A stretch of DNA of 64,000 nt from Chloroflexota bacterium (GTDB taxonomy: Bacteria; Chloroflexota; Anaerolineae; J102): contig JAKOVD010000209.1 in assembly GCA_029782215.1 (NCBI GenBank), positions 27,099 to 91,098 on the forward strand. The letters are read 5' to 3'. Both the position numbers and the translations under genes were made by a program. The notes beneath the pieces are model-generated. The model ran no database searches, was not told where the DNA came from, and saw nothing but the letters and a program-made list of their open reading frames with translations. Positions 9,087-18,033 of the stretch are shown one piece after another. Within the stretch, counting starts at the first letter, position 1, and each line of letters opens with the position of its first letter.

Positions 9087-10136
9087 CTAGTGATCTTCTC
9101 CTTCGTCGAGAAGGTCCCTCAGCTCCTGGTCTAGCAGGTCGTCATCATAGTCGTCGTCCCAGTCGCGCTCTTCGTCTTCGTCTTCGTTCTCGTCCAGGCC
9201 GAGAACCTGGTTGATCAACTCGAAGGTGCTGCCATCGCTGGTCAAGAGCTCCTCCAGGGCAGCCTCGGCGGCCGCCACGGTAGCCTCATCATCCCATTCC
9301 GTGGCCGCCTCCAGCGCCCGTCGCGCCTCCGGACCACCGATCTGCCCCAGCGCCGACAGCGCCGCCATCCTGATCTCGGCATCAACCTCGACCGCGATCA
9401 ACTGGATGAGGGGCCGAACGGCCTGGCGGGCCTCCAGCTCACCCAGCGCCCGCACGGCTTCGAGCCGCAGCTCGGGATCATCCTGTTCCAGCTCCGGCAA
9501 CAGGTAGGGAATCCAGCGCGGGTCGGCATTCCGGCCCATGGCATAGAGCGCGCTGGCCCGCATTTCCGGTTCGCTGCTGTAGTGGGCGCTTTCGATCAAG
9601 CGGGCCACACCTGGGCGTCCTGAGGTGGCGATGCCCTCCAGCGCCCGGCGGCGCACCTGCAGATCCTCGTTGTCGTTGAGATAGCAGTCCCACAAGGCCT
9701 GCGTGGCATCCTCAACCAACGGCGACTCGACCGTGCCCAGCTCGCCCCAGTAGACGAACTGGCCCAAGGCGACGGCCGCGGCCGCACGCACGTCGGCGTC
9801 TGGGTCAAGCTCCAGCAGCTTCTGAAAGACAGGGATCAAGCGCGGGCGCTCATCTTCCCACAGTCCTTCGATGGACCGGGCGCGTACGGGCGCCTCTGAA
9901 TCCATCAGTGTCCAGCGGAAGATGGGGCGATAGTCGTACTGGACATGTTCTTCGGCCAGCTCGATGAGCGTATCAATGAGCTCAAGCCGGCGGCTGGCGC
10001 TGAAGTTGCTCCAGGCGTTCTGAAACTGGGTCATCTCCTGGGAGTTCAGGTCCGATAGACTCGCCAGGGCCTGATGGTTGAGCTTGGCGCTTTCATCGCC
10101 CAGGGTCAGGAGGATGTCAGTGAGTTTTCTGGTCAT
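9087..10136 (-). CDS. HEAT-repeat protein with acidic tail
   Basis: 349 aa. The middle of the protein (about residues 65-285) is a chain of six or seven HEAT-like helical pairs (RARSIEGLWEDERPRLIPVFQKLLE; LRLEAVRALGELEARQAVRPLIQLI; IRMAALSALGQIGGPEARRAL). The last 45 residues are very acidic (many Asp/Glu). There are no lyase motifs beyond the repeats. It is probably a scaffold or a regulator binding a basic partner (inference). It starts 12 bases after the zinc-ribbon/LysM gene. Confidence 0.85.
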   Translation of the reverse strand: MTRKLTDILLTLGDESAKLNHQALASLSDLNSQEMTQFQNAWSNFSASRRLELIDTLIELAEEHVQYDYRPIFRWTLMDSEAPVRARSIEGLWEDERPRLIPVFQKLLELDPDADVRAAAAVALGQFVYWGELGTVESPLVEDATQALWDCYLNDNEDLQVRRRALEGIATSGRPGVARLIESAHYSSEPEMRASALYAMGRNADPRWIPYLLPELEQDDPELRLEAVRALGELEARQAVRPLIQLIAVEVDAEIRMAALSALGQIGGPEARRALEAATEWDDEATVAAAEAALEELLTSDGSTFELINQVLGLDENEDEDEERDWDDDYDDDLLDQELRDLLDEGEDH

Positions 10137-10148
10137 AGTTGGGGCCTG

Positions 10149-11384
10149 CTAGTTCCACTGGAAGCGCCACTGCGGACTGGGAGGTGAGACCGGCGCCCCA
10201 CTGCTCTGGACGTCAACATACCAGACATAGGTGCGGCCAAATTCGGCCGGCGCCTGGCCGGACAGCCAGGCCGGCGCTCTATAGCTGGTGGCGCCGCCAA
10301 GCGGCTCGTTGAGCCGCCATTCCGTCACGCCGGGTCCGGTGACCACGCCGATATGGATGACGTTCTGCCCATCGGCAGGGAAGTAGCCGGGGTTCTGCCA
10401 CTTGAACTCGATCAGAGCATCGGCTCCGCGGAAGGCGGAACCATCCCCGGGGGTCACAAGGCTTGGCGCCGCGATGGTGATGGCTGGAGTTGGCGTGTCG
10501 GCGGGGGCCGGGGTCGGGGTCGTGGTGGGCGTGGGGCGAGGAGTGGAGGGTACGGGCGTGGGCGGCGTGTAGTCTGCGGGTGGAATCTTCAGCACCTGGC
10601 CCACAGTGAGCCTTCTGACGTCAGCAAGGCCGTTGTAGGCGGCGATCGCCTCGATCGAACGGCCGACGGTTTGCGCAATGATGGCCAGTGTATCGCCCGC
10701 TTTCACGGTGTAGGTGTTGGCGGCCGCGCTGGGATTCTGCGTTGCCGTGGGCGCCTGGGTGGCGGTGGCCGTAGGAAGTGCGGTAGATGTTGCCGTAGGC
10801 AGAGCGGTGGACGTTGCCGTAGGCAGGGCGGTGGCTGTGGGGGGAGGCGAGGCAGTCGTCGTAGCCACAGTGGTCGTCACGGCGGCCACCGTGCCTGTGA
10901 CCGTCACCGTCGCAGACAAGACTGTCGTTTCTGTCACAAGCGCCCGCGGCGTGGGAGTGTCGGTGGGAAGAGGTCGGGCCGTTGCTGTGGGCAAGGGCAG
11001 GGTTGGCGTCGGGTTGACGAAGAGCGGTGACTTCTCGGGCGTCGCCTGCTCGTTGCCCGCGATGGCGATAGGCTCGACGGTCGCCGTTGCCGGCGCCAGG
11101 AGGTCTCCCAGCTTGGCTGGGGTGGTCGCGTCGCTGCTGTTGCGGAAGAGGAACCACAGCAGAATGAGGGCCAAAATGCTGGCCAGGGCTACCGGTACGT
11201 CGGGGCGCAAAGGTGCGAGTTTGCGCCCACAATGTGGACAGACGCTGAGGTGCGAGGGGGCGCGCCGGTAGCAGTGGCGACAGCGGACAATGGCATCCGG
11301 TCTCTGAGCGGCGGCGCCGCAGTTTGGGCAGACATTGACGCCCTGCGGCACATCAAGACCGCAGCGCTGGCAGGCATAGGGCAT
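10149..11384 (-). CDS. Zinc-ribbon, single-TM, LysM-domain protein
   Basis: 411 aa from the ATG at 11384. An upstream TTG adds 5 residues. Two zinc-ribbon pairs open the protein (CQRCG...CPNCG and CRHCYR...CPHCG). One membrane helix follows near residues 72-90, then a long Pro/Thr-rich linker, a LysM domain (YTVKAGDTLAIIAQTVGRSIEAIAAYNGL...GQVLKIPP), a second Pro/Thr linker and a C-terminal beta domain (about 100 aa). LysM binds peptidoglycan or chitin-like glycans, so the topology is ribbons inside and LysM outside. It may anchor something to the wall. Confidence 0.85.
   Translation of the reverse strand: MPYACQRCGLDVPQGVNVCPNCGAAAQRPDAIVRCRHCYRRAPSHLSVCPHCGRKLAPLRPDVPVALASILALILLWFLFRNSSDATTPAKLGDLLAPATATVEPIAIAGNEQATPEKSPLFVNPTPTLPLPTATARPLPTDTPTPRALVTETTVLSATVTVTGTVAAVTTTVATTTASPPPTATALPTATSTALPTATSTALPTATATQAPTATQNPSAAANTYTVKAGDTLAIIAQTVGRSIEAIAAYNGLADVRRLTVGQVLKIPPADYTPPTPVPSTPRPTPTTTPTPAPADTPTPAITIAAPSLVTPGDGSAFRGADALIEFKWQNPGYFPADGQNVIHIGVVTGPGVTEWRLNEPLGGATSYRAPAWLSGQAPAEFGRTYVWYVDVQSSGAPVSPPSPQWRFQWN
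10490..10975 (-). repeat. Pro/Thr linker low-complexity DNA in the LysM gene
   Basis: Two tracts of short (A/G)C(C/G) codon repeats encode Thr-Pro-Thr-Ala strings on either side of the LysM domain. The clearest near-identical units (GCGGTAGATGTTGCCGTAGGC-like, 24 bases apart) lie at about 10775-10845. Confidence 0.6.
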
Positions 11385-11507
11385 GAGAGGTAAGGTCAAA
11401 AGGGAAGCAGAGCCGCCCGCGGGCAGCGGGCAGCAGTCTTGCAGGCGACAGACAATTATACCCGCGAAGTCAAGGCTGTCTGTAACGCGTTTGTGCCCGG
11501 AAGATGG

Positions 11508-12350
11508 TCAGGATGCAGTCAGCGTTGTGCCAAGTGGCAGTCCAGGATCGCCGAGATGGCGTTCAAGCTGGCCTGGAATCTCGCCCGACAGCAAGTGGAC
11601 AACGACCCCGGGCTGCGCCTGGACAAGGGCGGCCATGATCTTCAGCTTGCTGGCCATGCCGCCGGTGACGTCGATGCCGTGCGATTCGCCAAAGGCGGCG
11701 GCGAGGTCCTGGACCTGGCCAACGTTCAGGCGCGGCAGCGGCCGGGCGCCGGGGTAGCGCAGCGGATCGGACTCGAAGACGCCGTCGGCCATGCCCACCA
11801 GGCTCACACGTGCGGGTTGGAGCGCGGGCGTCAGGGCCGCGAGCACCTGCTCCGTGGAAACGATCGTGGCGCCCTGCACCTCATCGAAGGCGACATCTCC
11901 GAATACGACCGGCACCAGTCCCGCCGCAAGCGCGCGGACGATCGAGGCCGTTTGGGCAGCAACAATTGCACCGGCACGGCAGTGAACCAACGCCGAAGGC
12001 GGGAAGCTCACCGCCGGCAGACCCGCGCGCAGCAGCGCCGCCATGACCAGGCGGTTGAGCTGGGCCGCAATGTGGCCGGTCTCGGCAAAGCCCCGCCAGC
12101 CGCGCGGGTCAAGGGCCACGTTGTCTCCCACCCCGTCACGAGTGCGGTAGACCCTGCCGACCGCGTGGCCGTAGCTGCCGCTTCCGTGCGAAAGGAGTAA
12201 GGGACGTTCAGGTTTGGCTGCCTGGGCGGCGGCGATTTCGAGGGCCAAACGCTGCAGCGTCAGCGGACGCGGCGTCAGGGGACGATTCTTGTCGGTGATG
12301 AGGCTGCCGCCGAGCTTGACGAAATGGGGTGGGAGAGCAGCGACGCTCAT
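11508..12350 (-). CDS. Isopentenyl phosphate kinase
   Basis: 280 aa of the amino-acid-kinase fold. VKLGGSLITDK (residues 11-21) is the nucleotide-binding start typical of IPK, and SHGSGSYGH (54-62) carries a His at the place of the catalytic His. GDVAFD and MADGVFESDP are further fold motifs, and DVTGGMASKL near residue 237 is the conserved C-terminal ATP site. IPK makes isopentenyl diphosphate from isopentenyl phosphate, the last step of the alternative mevalonate route of archaea and some Chloroflexota. Its ATG overlaps the stop of the lytic transglycosylase (ATGA, 4 bases), so it is translationally coupled to a wall enzyme. Undecaprenyl supply is a possible link (inference). Confidence 0.88.
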   Translation of the reverse strand: MSVAALPPHFVKLGGSLITDKNRPLTPRPLTLQRLALEIAAAQAAKPERPLLLSHGSGSYGHAVGRVYRTRDGVGDNVALDPRGWRGFAETGHIAAQLNRLVMAALLRAGLPAVSFPPSALVHCRAGAIVAAQTASIVRALAAGLVPVVFGDVAFDEVQGATIVSTEQVLAALTPALQPARVSLVGMADGVFESDPLRYPGARPLPRLNVGQVQDLAAAFGESHGIDVTGGMASKLKIMAALVQAQPGVVVHLLSGEIPGQLERHLGDPGLPLGTTLTAS

Positions 12351-14953
12351 GGATTCACCGTGGACAGATCGGGGTAGATGCGGCGGAAATGGTTGTCCTG
12401 GACGGTGATGGCCCGCAGGTACGTCTGCGTCTCAGGGAAGCTGATGACCTCCAGGAAGAGATCATCATCCTTGCCTGCCGTCCGGCGCCAGACACCGGCA
12501 TTTGCCGGCCCGCCGTTGTAGCCGGCAAGCGCTTGCGGCAGATTGCCTCCCGACGCCTCCAGGCTGCGTGACAGGTAGTAGGTGCCGAATTCGACGCTGA
12601 TGTAGGGGCGATACAGGAGCTCGTCGGTGTAGTTGGGCCAGTGAAGCTGCTCGGCAATGCCCCGGCCTGTGCTGGGGATGACCTGGGTCAGACCTCGGGC
12701 CGCTGCCCCGCTGGTGGCGATGCTGCCGAAGAGCGACTCCTGGCGAACGAGGGCCAGGAACGCATGGGGATCGAGGTGATACTTGGCGGCAGCCGGGAGG
12801 ATGAGGTCGCCAAAATAGAGCGGGTAGATCAGGCGCTGCAGCGATATCGGCGTGTCGGCCAGGTGTTTGCCCGAAAGCGCCATCACCCGGGCGGCGGCGC
12901 GTATGCTGACGTCGTAGAAGCCGTGATCGCGGGCGATGAGGGCCAGCCGGGTCAGGCCAATGGCATTGTCATCCCAGCGGCTGCGGAGGGCTTCAAGAAC
13001 GGCGCGCGCCGACAGAGGGTCGCCGATTCGCTGCCACTCGGCGGCGCGGGCGAAGTCGGCTTCGCCATCGGCGGCGTTGGCGGTCGCGGTGACCGGCGCC
13101 GGGGCTGCCAACAGGGCGGGCGTGGTCGTCCCGGCCCACGTCGCCAACCACGATGCCAGCTCACTCACCTCATCCCCGGCGCCCGCGGGCGCCGGAATTG
13201 GGAAGACGTCGCCGGCGCTTGCTGCGACGTTCTCGGCGGCGCGCAGGCCGTAGTAGTTGTCCTGGGTCCAGCGTTCGGCGACGCCTCGCCAGTGTTCCAG
13301 GGCCGCATCTGCCTGGCCGTCAGTCTGCAGCAGTTTACCCAGCCAGTAGTCGGCGGCTGCATTCCAGAACCCTTGACCGCTGCCGGCGACGCCGGTCCAG
13401 ATCTCACGCGCCTGGGCCGGATCACCGGCGCGATAGGCAGCCAATCCGGCGCGAAAGCCTGCCTGCGGCGCATAGGTGCTCTCAGGGTAGGTCTGCATCA
13501 GGCGGCGGTAGATGCCGACGGCCTCGATCAAGCTGTCGTCCTGGCGTTCGGCCAGCCAACCTGCCCACCAGAGGGCAGTTGCTGCCGCCTCACGGTTGCC
13601 GGCGTGCTCGACAGCCTGAAGATAGGTCGTGCGGGCGCTGGCGGTGTCGCCGCTCCGCCACTGGCTGCGGGCTCGGCCCAGCCAGGCGTCACCGGTGCGC
13701 GGGTCATTGGGCAGATCGTTGATGATCTTGTCCCACTCGCCGGCAGCGCTGCTCCAGGCTGACTGCGCCTCGTAGATGCGGGCGGCCAGCGCATGCGCTT
13801 CGCCATCATGACCGGGATTGGCGGCGCGGTAACGGTTCACGGCGTCGAGGGCGAGCTGGTACTGTCCAGCCGCCAGGTCCGCTCTTGCCCGCAGCAGCTC
13901 ATCGATGGGCTGCTCGGCGTTGACCAGGTCGGCTGCCGACAGGTAGCCATAAGTTCCGTCGGGCTGGGTGCGCAGGGCCTGCTGCCAGCTTTCCCAGGCG
14001 GCGGTAGTCTGTCCCGCCGCCGATTGCGCGGCGCCAAGCCGGTAGAGAATCTCGGCGCGATAGTCCGTGTTGCGGGCTTCGGCCAGGATCGCCTGGTACT
14101 GGCTGATGGCGATGGGGTAATCGCCGGCCTGGCTGTGCGCCTCGGCCAGCAGTTCCCGCGCCCGCAGCGCCGCCACCTGGTTGGCGGCATTTGTCAGGGC
14201 CTTTTCGAAGCTGGCAATGGCATCGCCGGGCAGATAGGCGGCCTGCTGCAGGCGCCCTGCAGCCTCGTAGGCCTGGCCGGCCATGGTCGGCCGGCGGCCG
14301 GCGTAGTCTGCATAAGCTGCCACCGCAGCCTGAGTCTCACCCTGGGCGCCCAACGACCGTCCCAGCCAATAGAGGACTTCGGGGTGAGCGGCAACGAAGG
14401 AGCCGTTCTGGCTCAGCGCGGAGAACGTGGCGGCCGAAGATGCGGCATCGCCGTTCAGCCACTGCGCCCGCCCCAGGCCAAACGCAGCCATGTCTTTGAC
14501 CGCTGCGCTGGCCGGATCGGCGGCCAGCGTCTGGAAGCTGCCCGCGGCCGCCTCGAAATTCCCGTTGAACAGCAGACGTTCGGCCTCGTCCAGCGCTGCC
14601 TGCGCTTTCGGGTCGGCGGCGGCAGGCGCGGAAGCGGCCGCAGCCGCCACGGTGCTCGTCACCGGCGTGGCGGCTGCTGGCCGGGTGGGGGTTGCGGTGG
14701 GCGGAACAGGGGTGCCAGTCGGTGTGCTTGTGGGCGCGGGTGTGGGAGTGCTTGTGGGCTCGCGGGTGGCGGTGCCCGTCGCCGTGGCGGTTGGCGCCAG
14801 CGTGGCCGTCTGGGTGGGCGTGGGCGTCGGGGGCGGCGCCAGCCGCGCGCACCCGTTGAGGGCAAGAACCAGAATCAGGGGTGCGAGAACGATGGCCGGG
14901 CACCGGGGCATCCGCGACGGTCCGGCATGTTTTTGGGTGTGTCGAACAAGCAT
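12347..14953 (-). CDS. Lytic transglycosylase lipoprotein with TPR array
   Basis: 868 aa. A lipoprotein signal ends at LALNGC (Cys35 if the ATG at 14953 is used; the ATG at 14911 gives a more typical signal). A Pro/Thr linker follows, then a long helical TPR-like solenoid (about residues 110-640). At the end is an SLT domain, with the catalytic Glu in LVRQESLFGS and the AARGLTQVIPSTG and LAGYNGGP motifs. This is the Slt70-like layout. The enzyme cleaves the MurNAc-GlcNAc bond of peptidoglycan with anhydro-ring formation. It overlaps the IPK gene by 4 bases. Confidence 0.92.
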   Translation of the reverse strand: MLVRHTQKHAGPSRMPRCPAIVLAPLILVLALNGCARLAPPPTPTPTQTATLAPTATATGTATREPTSTPTPAPTSTPTGTPVPPTATPTRPAAATPVTSTVAAAAASAPAAADPKAQAALDEAERLLFNGNFEAAAGSFQTLAADPASAAVKDMAAFGLGRAQWLNGDAASSAATFSALSQNGSFVAAHPEVLYWLGRSLGAQGETQAAVAAYADYAGRRPTMAGQAYEAAGRLQQAAYLPGDAIASFEKALTNAANQVAALRARELLAEAHSQAGDYPIAISQYQAILAEARNTDYRAEILYRLGAAQSAAGQTTAAWESWQQALRTQPDGTYGYLSAADLVNAEQPIDELLRARADLAAGQYQLALDAVNRYRAANPGHDGEAHALAARIYEAQSAWSSAAGEWDKIINDLPNDPRTGDAWLGRARSQWRSGDTASARTTYLQAVEHAGNREAAATALWWAGWLAERQDDSLIEAVGIYRRLMQTYPESTYAPQAGFRAGLAAYRAGDPAQAREIWTGVAGSGQGFWNAAADYWLGKLLQTDGQADAALEHWRGVAERWTQDNYYGLRAAENVAASAGDVFPIPAPAGAGDEVSELASWLATWAGTTTPALLAAPAPVTATANAADGEADFARAAEWQRIGDPLSARAVLEALRSRWDDNAIGLTRLALIARDHGFYDVSIRAAARVMALSGKHLADTPISLQRLIYPLYFGDLILPAAAKYHLDPHAFLALVRQESLFGSIATSGAAARGLTQVIPSTGRGIAEQLHWPNYTDELLYRPYISVEFGTYYLSRSLEASGGNLPQALAGYNGGPANAGVWRRTAGKDDDLFLEVISFPETQTYLRAITVQDNHFRRIYPDLSTVNP

Positions 14954-15005
14954 GTGCAGTTAAACCTTGGCCTCCTGACAGCGGCGGTCCCTGGGGTGGA
15001 CCAGC

Positions 15006-17111
15006 CTACTGGCTCAGGAGAAGTGGTAAGTACAGCCCTTGACCGATCTGGCCGGTCTGGATGGCAGTGGCCGCCTGGCTGCTTACGGTCAGGGTAAAGG
15101 GGCTGCCGGGCTGCGGGCTCCCGGCTTCACTCACGATCAGGTCCGCGTAGGATCCGGCCGCCGCCATCAGCGGCTGGGTTCGCACCTTGCCATCGCCGGT
15201 CCAGTTCACAGGACCCGCCAGTTCAAGGCGCAGGTCGCCCACCGCAGGCTGGTTGCCCCAGCGCACCGTCACGGCCTGGGCGGCGGCGGGCGCCACGCGC
15301 AGGCTGTCAGGCTGGATGGCGAGCCAGGCCGCTGCCGGCGTCGCCGTGGACGTCGGTGTCGACGTAGACGTCGGCGTGGTGGTGGGAGGGACCGGGGTCG
15401 CGGTGGGGGTCCGGGTGGGCGTGCGCGTCGGCGTGCGTGTGGGTGTGCGGGTCGGGGTCGGAGTTGGGCTGCGAGTGGGTGTGGCCGTGGGGGTGGGTGT
15501 GGCGCTGGGGGTCGGTGTGGGCGTCGGCGCTTCAAACGGGAGGAACAGCCGGCCCCAACCGAACGTATTGTTGGGGGGCGAGCCGCCCAAGACGACCGCG
15601 CCCGCGCTGAGGAAATTGCGCACGGCGGAAAGGGACCAGGTGGGGTAGCGGCCCATCAGGACCGCGGCGGCCCCGCCCACGTGGGGGGCGGCCGCGGAGG
15701 TGCCGAAGAAGCCGTCGCCCCCGGCCGTCCAGGGGCGCCCATCGCTGGGTCCGTAAGTGGCCGTGCTGACGCCGTCATAGGCCACCAGGTCAGGCTTGGT
15801 GCGCCCGTCGGTCGTGGGACCCTGGCTGGTGAAGGGCTCGGAGTAGTAGGGTTCCTGCCAGAACACGGCGCCCACGCTCAGGCTTTCGGCGGCGTCGGCA
15901 GGCTGCACGATCGAACCGGCCGGCGTCCGGTAGTCCAGTGTTTGCGTGGTGAAAAGCTGCAGGGTACGGGCCCGCCCTGCGTAGCGTTGGATGACGAAGT
16001 CATAGGTGCCTGCCGCGGGAGCGGTGTAACAGAGCGCCTCCGTGGGCGGCTGCGAGCCCGTCTGTTGGCCCGTGCTGCGGGCCACGGGGCTCCCATTCCG
16101 GTAGAGATAGAGATCGTAGTCGTCGGCAGTGGCCGGCCAGCTATCCCAGTTCAGGTAGCCGCAGACCAGGCTCCCCGAACTGGCGAAGACGCTGTTGGTT
16201 TCGACGCCGGGAGCGAAATCATGCAGGTCGTTGCCGTTGCCGTTGAACATGCCGCGATAGTGCATCTGCGCCTGGTTGCCGGCCGAGTTGACCCAGAGGA
16301 TGCCGTTTTGGGTGGCGGAACGCACGATGTCGGCGATGACGCCGGTGCCGTCGCCCGGCCCCGTGTTGAACCAACTGATGGACTCGACGATGACGCGCAC
16401 CCCCTGGTTACGCGCGTAGCTCACGGCATTGGCCAGCTCGACCTCGGTGCTGAAGGCGAGCAAATAGATCTGGGCTTCCGGGGCCATATCGTAGACGATC
16501 TCGGACACGGCGGCGCCGTGGCTGCCTGTCTCAAACTGCCCGTCCTGCCGGAAGTTGGCGATGGATACGGCCGGGAGCTCGCCCCTGCTCACGAGGTCCT
16601 GCCAGCCCTTGAAGCCCTGGTCGACGATGGCTACCTTGACGCCGGCGCCCTTCCAGCCCCATGCATTCCACGTGTACATGCCGGCCGGGAAGGCGCCCTC
16701 GGTGACGACATCGGCGTGGTGGGGCAGAGGCGGACGTACAGCCTGGACCAGGGGAAGCTCCGTCAAGGCCAGCAGTTGGTCCTTGGGCACGCGCACCTGG
16801 TAAAGCCCGGGAATGCTTGCTTCGAGCACGGCGCCGGGCGGCAGAGCGGCTGCCGGCAGCACATTGGCTTCGACGATGACCCGCAGGGCGTCGGGACCGG
16901 CCCAAACGCCGAGCGCCTCCGCCGCGGCGCGTTGGCCCGCGGGGTCAACCGCCTGGGCGGTTACACCGGCGAGCGCTGCCAGGGAGCCGTCCAGCTTCGG
17001 GCTGAGCACAGATCGCTGCGGCGGCGGGAGCGGGCCGGAAGCGAACACCGCAGCCGGCAGGGAGAGGAAGAGCGCCAGCATGGCGCCCACTAAGCTAAGG
17101 ATGAAGCGCAT
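15006..17111 (-). CDS. Secreted subtilisin-family (S8) serine protease
   Basis: 701 aa. Signal peptide at residues 1-25 (ALFLSLPAAVFASG). The catalytic triad is visible as Asp164 (VAIVDQGF), His198 (TGSHGAAVSEI) and Ser472 (FFGTSAAAPHVGG), with Asn279 in NSAGN as the oxyanion residue. An insert of roughly 120 residues between Asn279 and the Ser carries a pre-peptidase-like beta domain. A Thr-Pro-Arg linker follows at about 535-600, then a C-terminal beta domain. Cell-surface or secreted protein turnover is the likely role. There is a 30-base gap to the downstream end of the degV gene. Confidence 0.93.
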   Translation of the reverse strand: MRFILSLVGAMLALFLSLPAAVFASGPLPPPQRSVLSPKLDGSLAALAGVTAQAVDPAGQRAAAEALGVWAGPDALRVIVEANVLPAAALPPGAVLEASIPGLYQVRVPKDQLLALTELPLVQAVRPPLPHHADVVTEGAFPAGMYTWNAWGWKGAGVKVAIVDQGFKGWQDLVSRGELPAVSIANFRQDGQFETGSHGAAVSEIVYDMAPEAQIYLLAFSTEVELANAVSYARNQGVRVIVESISWFNTGPGDGTGVIADIVRSATQNGILWVNSAGNQAQMHYRGMFNGNGNDLHDFAPGVETNSVFASSGSLVCGYLNWDSWPATADDYDLYLYRNGSPVARSTGQQTGSQPPTEALCYTAPAAGTYDFVIQRYAGRARTLQLFTTQTLDYRTPAGSIVQPADAAESLSVGAVFWQEPYYSEPFTSQGPTTDGRTKPDLVAYDGVSTATYGPSDGRPWTAGGDGFFGTSAAAPHVGGAAAVLMGRYPTWSLSAVRNFLSAGAVVLGGSPPNNTFGWGRLFLPFEAPTPTPTPSATPTPTATPTRSPTPTPTRTPTRTPTRTPTRTPTATPVPPTTTPTSTSTPTSTATPAAAWLAIQPDSLRVAPAAAQAVTVRWGNQPAVGDLRLELAGPVNWTGDGKVRTQPLMAAAGSYADLIVSEAGSPQPGSPFTLTVSSQAATAIQTGQIGQGLYLPLLLSQ
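15328..15532 (-). repeat. TPTRTP tandem-repeat linker in the subtilase gene
   Basis: On the minus strand, 12-base units of the kind ACCCGCACGCCG repeat head to tail and encode Thr-Pro-Thr-Arg strings. This is a likely site of slippage length change. Confidence 0.65.
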
Positions 17112-17141
17112 AGAGACCGCCGTGAAGCCAGAGTGCCGGCT

Positions 17142-17981
17142 TCAGGCCGGAAGAAGAGCCAGGCCGATCGCCCCGGGACCGGCATGAACGCCGAGGGCGG
17201 GCCCGACTTCGGCAACAAGGATGGCGTCGCGGGGCAAACCTGTGGCCGCGGCCACAAGGGAGGCCGTCTCTGCGGCCAGGAGGTGTTGGCGGGCGTGACC
17301 GACGGCGACGACCTGGGGGGCATGGTCACGGCAGCGGTCCACCAGGTCCTGCAGCCCGCGGCGCAGGCTGCGGGATACCCCATCCAACTGGATGGCGCCG
17401 TCGTGCAGGCCGAGGACGGGTTTGAGAGACAGGAGGGCCGACATGTGCTTGAACGCAGTCAGAACCGGCGCCAGGCGGCCGCCATGCTGGATGGCCTCCA
17501 GCGTATCGAGCAGGAACCACAGTCGCAGACGTTGGCGCATCTGTCGTAGTTCCGCCAGGATCGCCGCGGTGTCGGCGCCCGACTGGGCCAGGCCGGCGGC
17601 CCTGAGGACGATAAGCCCCTCGCCGAGCGAAAGCGACCAGGAGTCCAGGACCTGCACGCGTCCACCGAACTCAGCGGCCGCCAGGATGGCGCTGCTGTAG
17701 GTGCTGCTGTGCTTGCCTGTGACCGTGATGGCAATGACTTCGTCGCTCCGGTGGAGGGCGTGGGCAAAGGCCTCGAGCCAGGCGCCCACGGAGGGCGCCG
17801 ACGTCTGAGGACGCTGCGAGATGTCGTAGCGATCCCAGAACTCGGCGCGGGTGGCAGGTGTGTCTGCTATCTCGTCGGTGCCGAAACGGGCAATGAGCGC
17901 AACCTGGTCGATCTGGTAACGTTCAAGAAGCGGCGCCGGCAGATCGCAGCCGCTGTCGGCGACAATGGCGGGAGGAGTCAC
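17142..17981 (-). CDS. DegV-family fatty-acid-binding protein
   Basis: From the GTG at 17981 the protein is 279 aa and begins VTPPAIVADSGCDLP, as DegV proteins do (usual length about 280). An in-frame ATG at 18065 would add 28 unusual residues and overlap the M1 peptidase gene, so GTG is preferred. Motifs are the N-terminal DSGCDLP, the TSAPSVGAW ligand loop and VTGKHSSTYSSA. The family binds a fatty acid and presents it to fatty acid kinase FakA. No fakA is in this window. Confidence 0.88.
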   Translation of the reverse strand: MTPPAIVADSGCDLPAPLLERYQIDQVALIARFGTDEIADTPATRAEFWDRYDISQRPQTSAPSVGAWLEAFAHALHRSDEVIAITVTGKHSSTYSSAILAAAEFGGRVQVLDSWSLSLGEGLIVLRAAGLAQSGADTAAILAELRQMRQRLRLWFLLDTLEAIQHGGRLAPVLTAFKHMSALLSLKPVLGLHDGAIQLDGVSRSLRRGLQDLVDRCRDHAPQVVAVGHARQHLLAAETASLVAAATGLPRDAILVAEVGPALGVHAGPGAIGLALLPA

Positions 17982-18033
17982 GAGGAAAAAGGCCTGGCGC
18001 CACGGTGCCGCGGGTGGCAGACATGGGCTCTGA

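Noticed and set aside
10490..15532. CRISPR-like arrays in the tandem-repeat tracts
   Set aside because: Repeats are short, contiguous and in frame, coding Pro/Thr linkers, with no spacers.
15039..17093. A 684-codon plus-strand frame opposite the subtilase
   Set aside because: The minus strand has a signal peptide and catalytic triad. The plus frame is Gly/Arg-rich composition noise.
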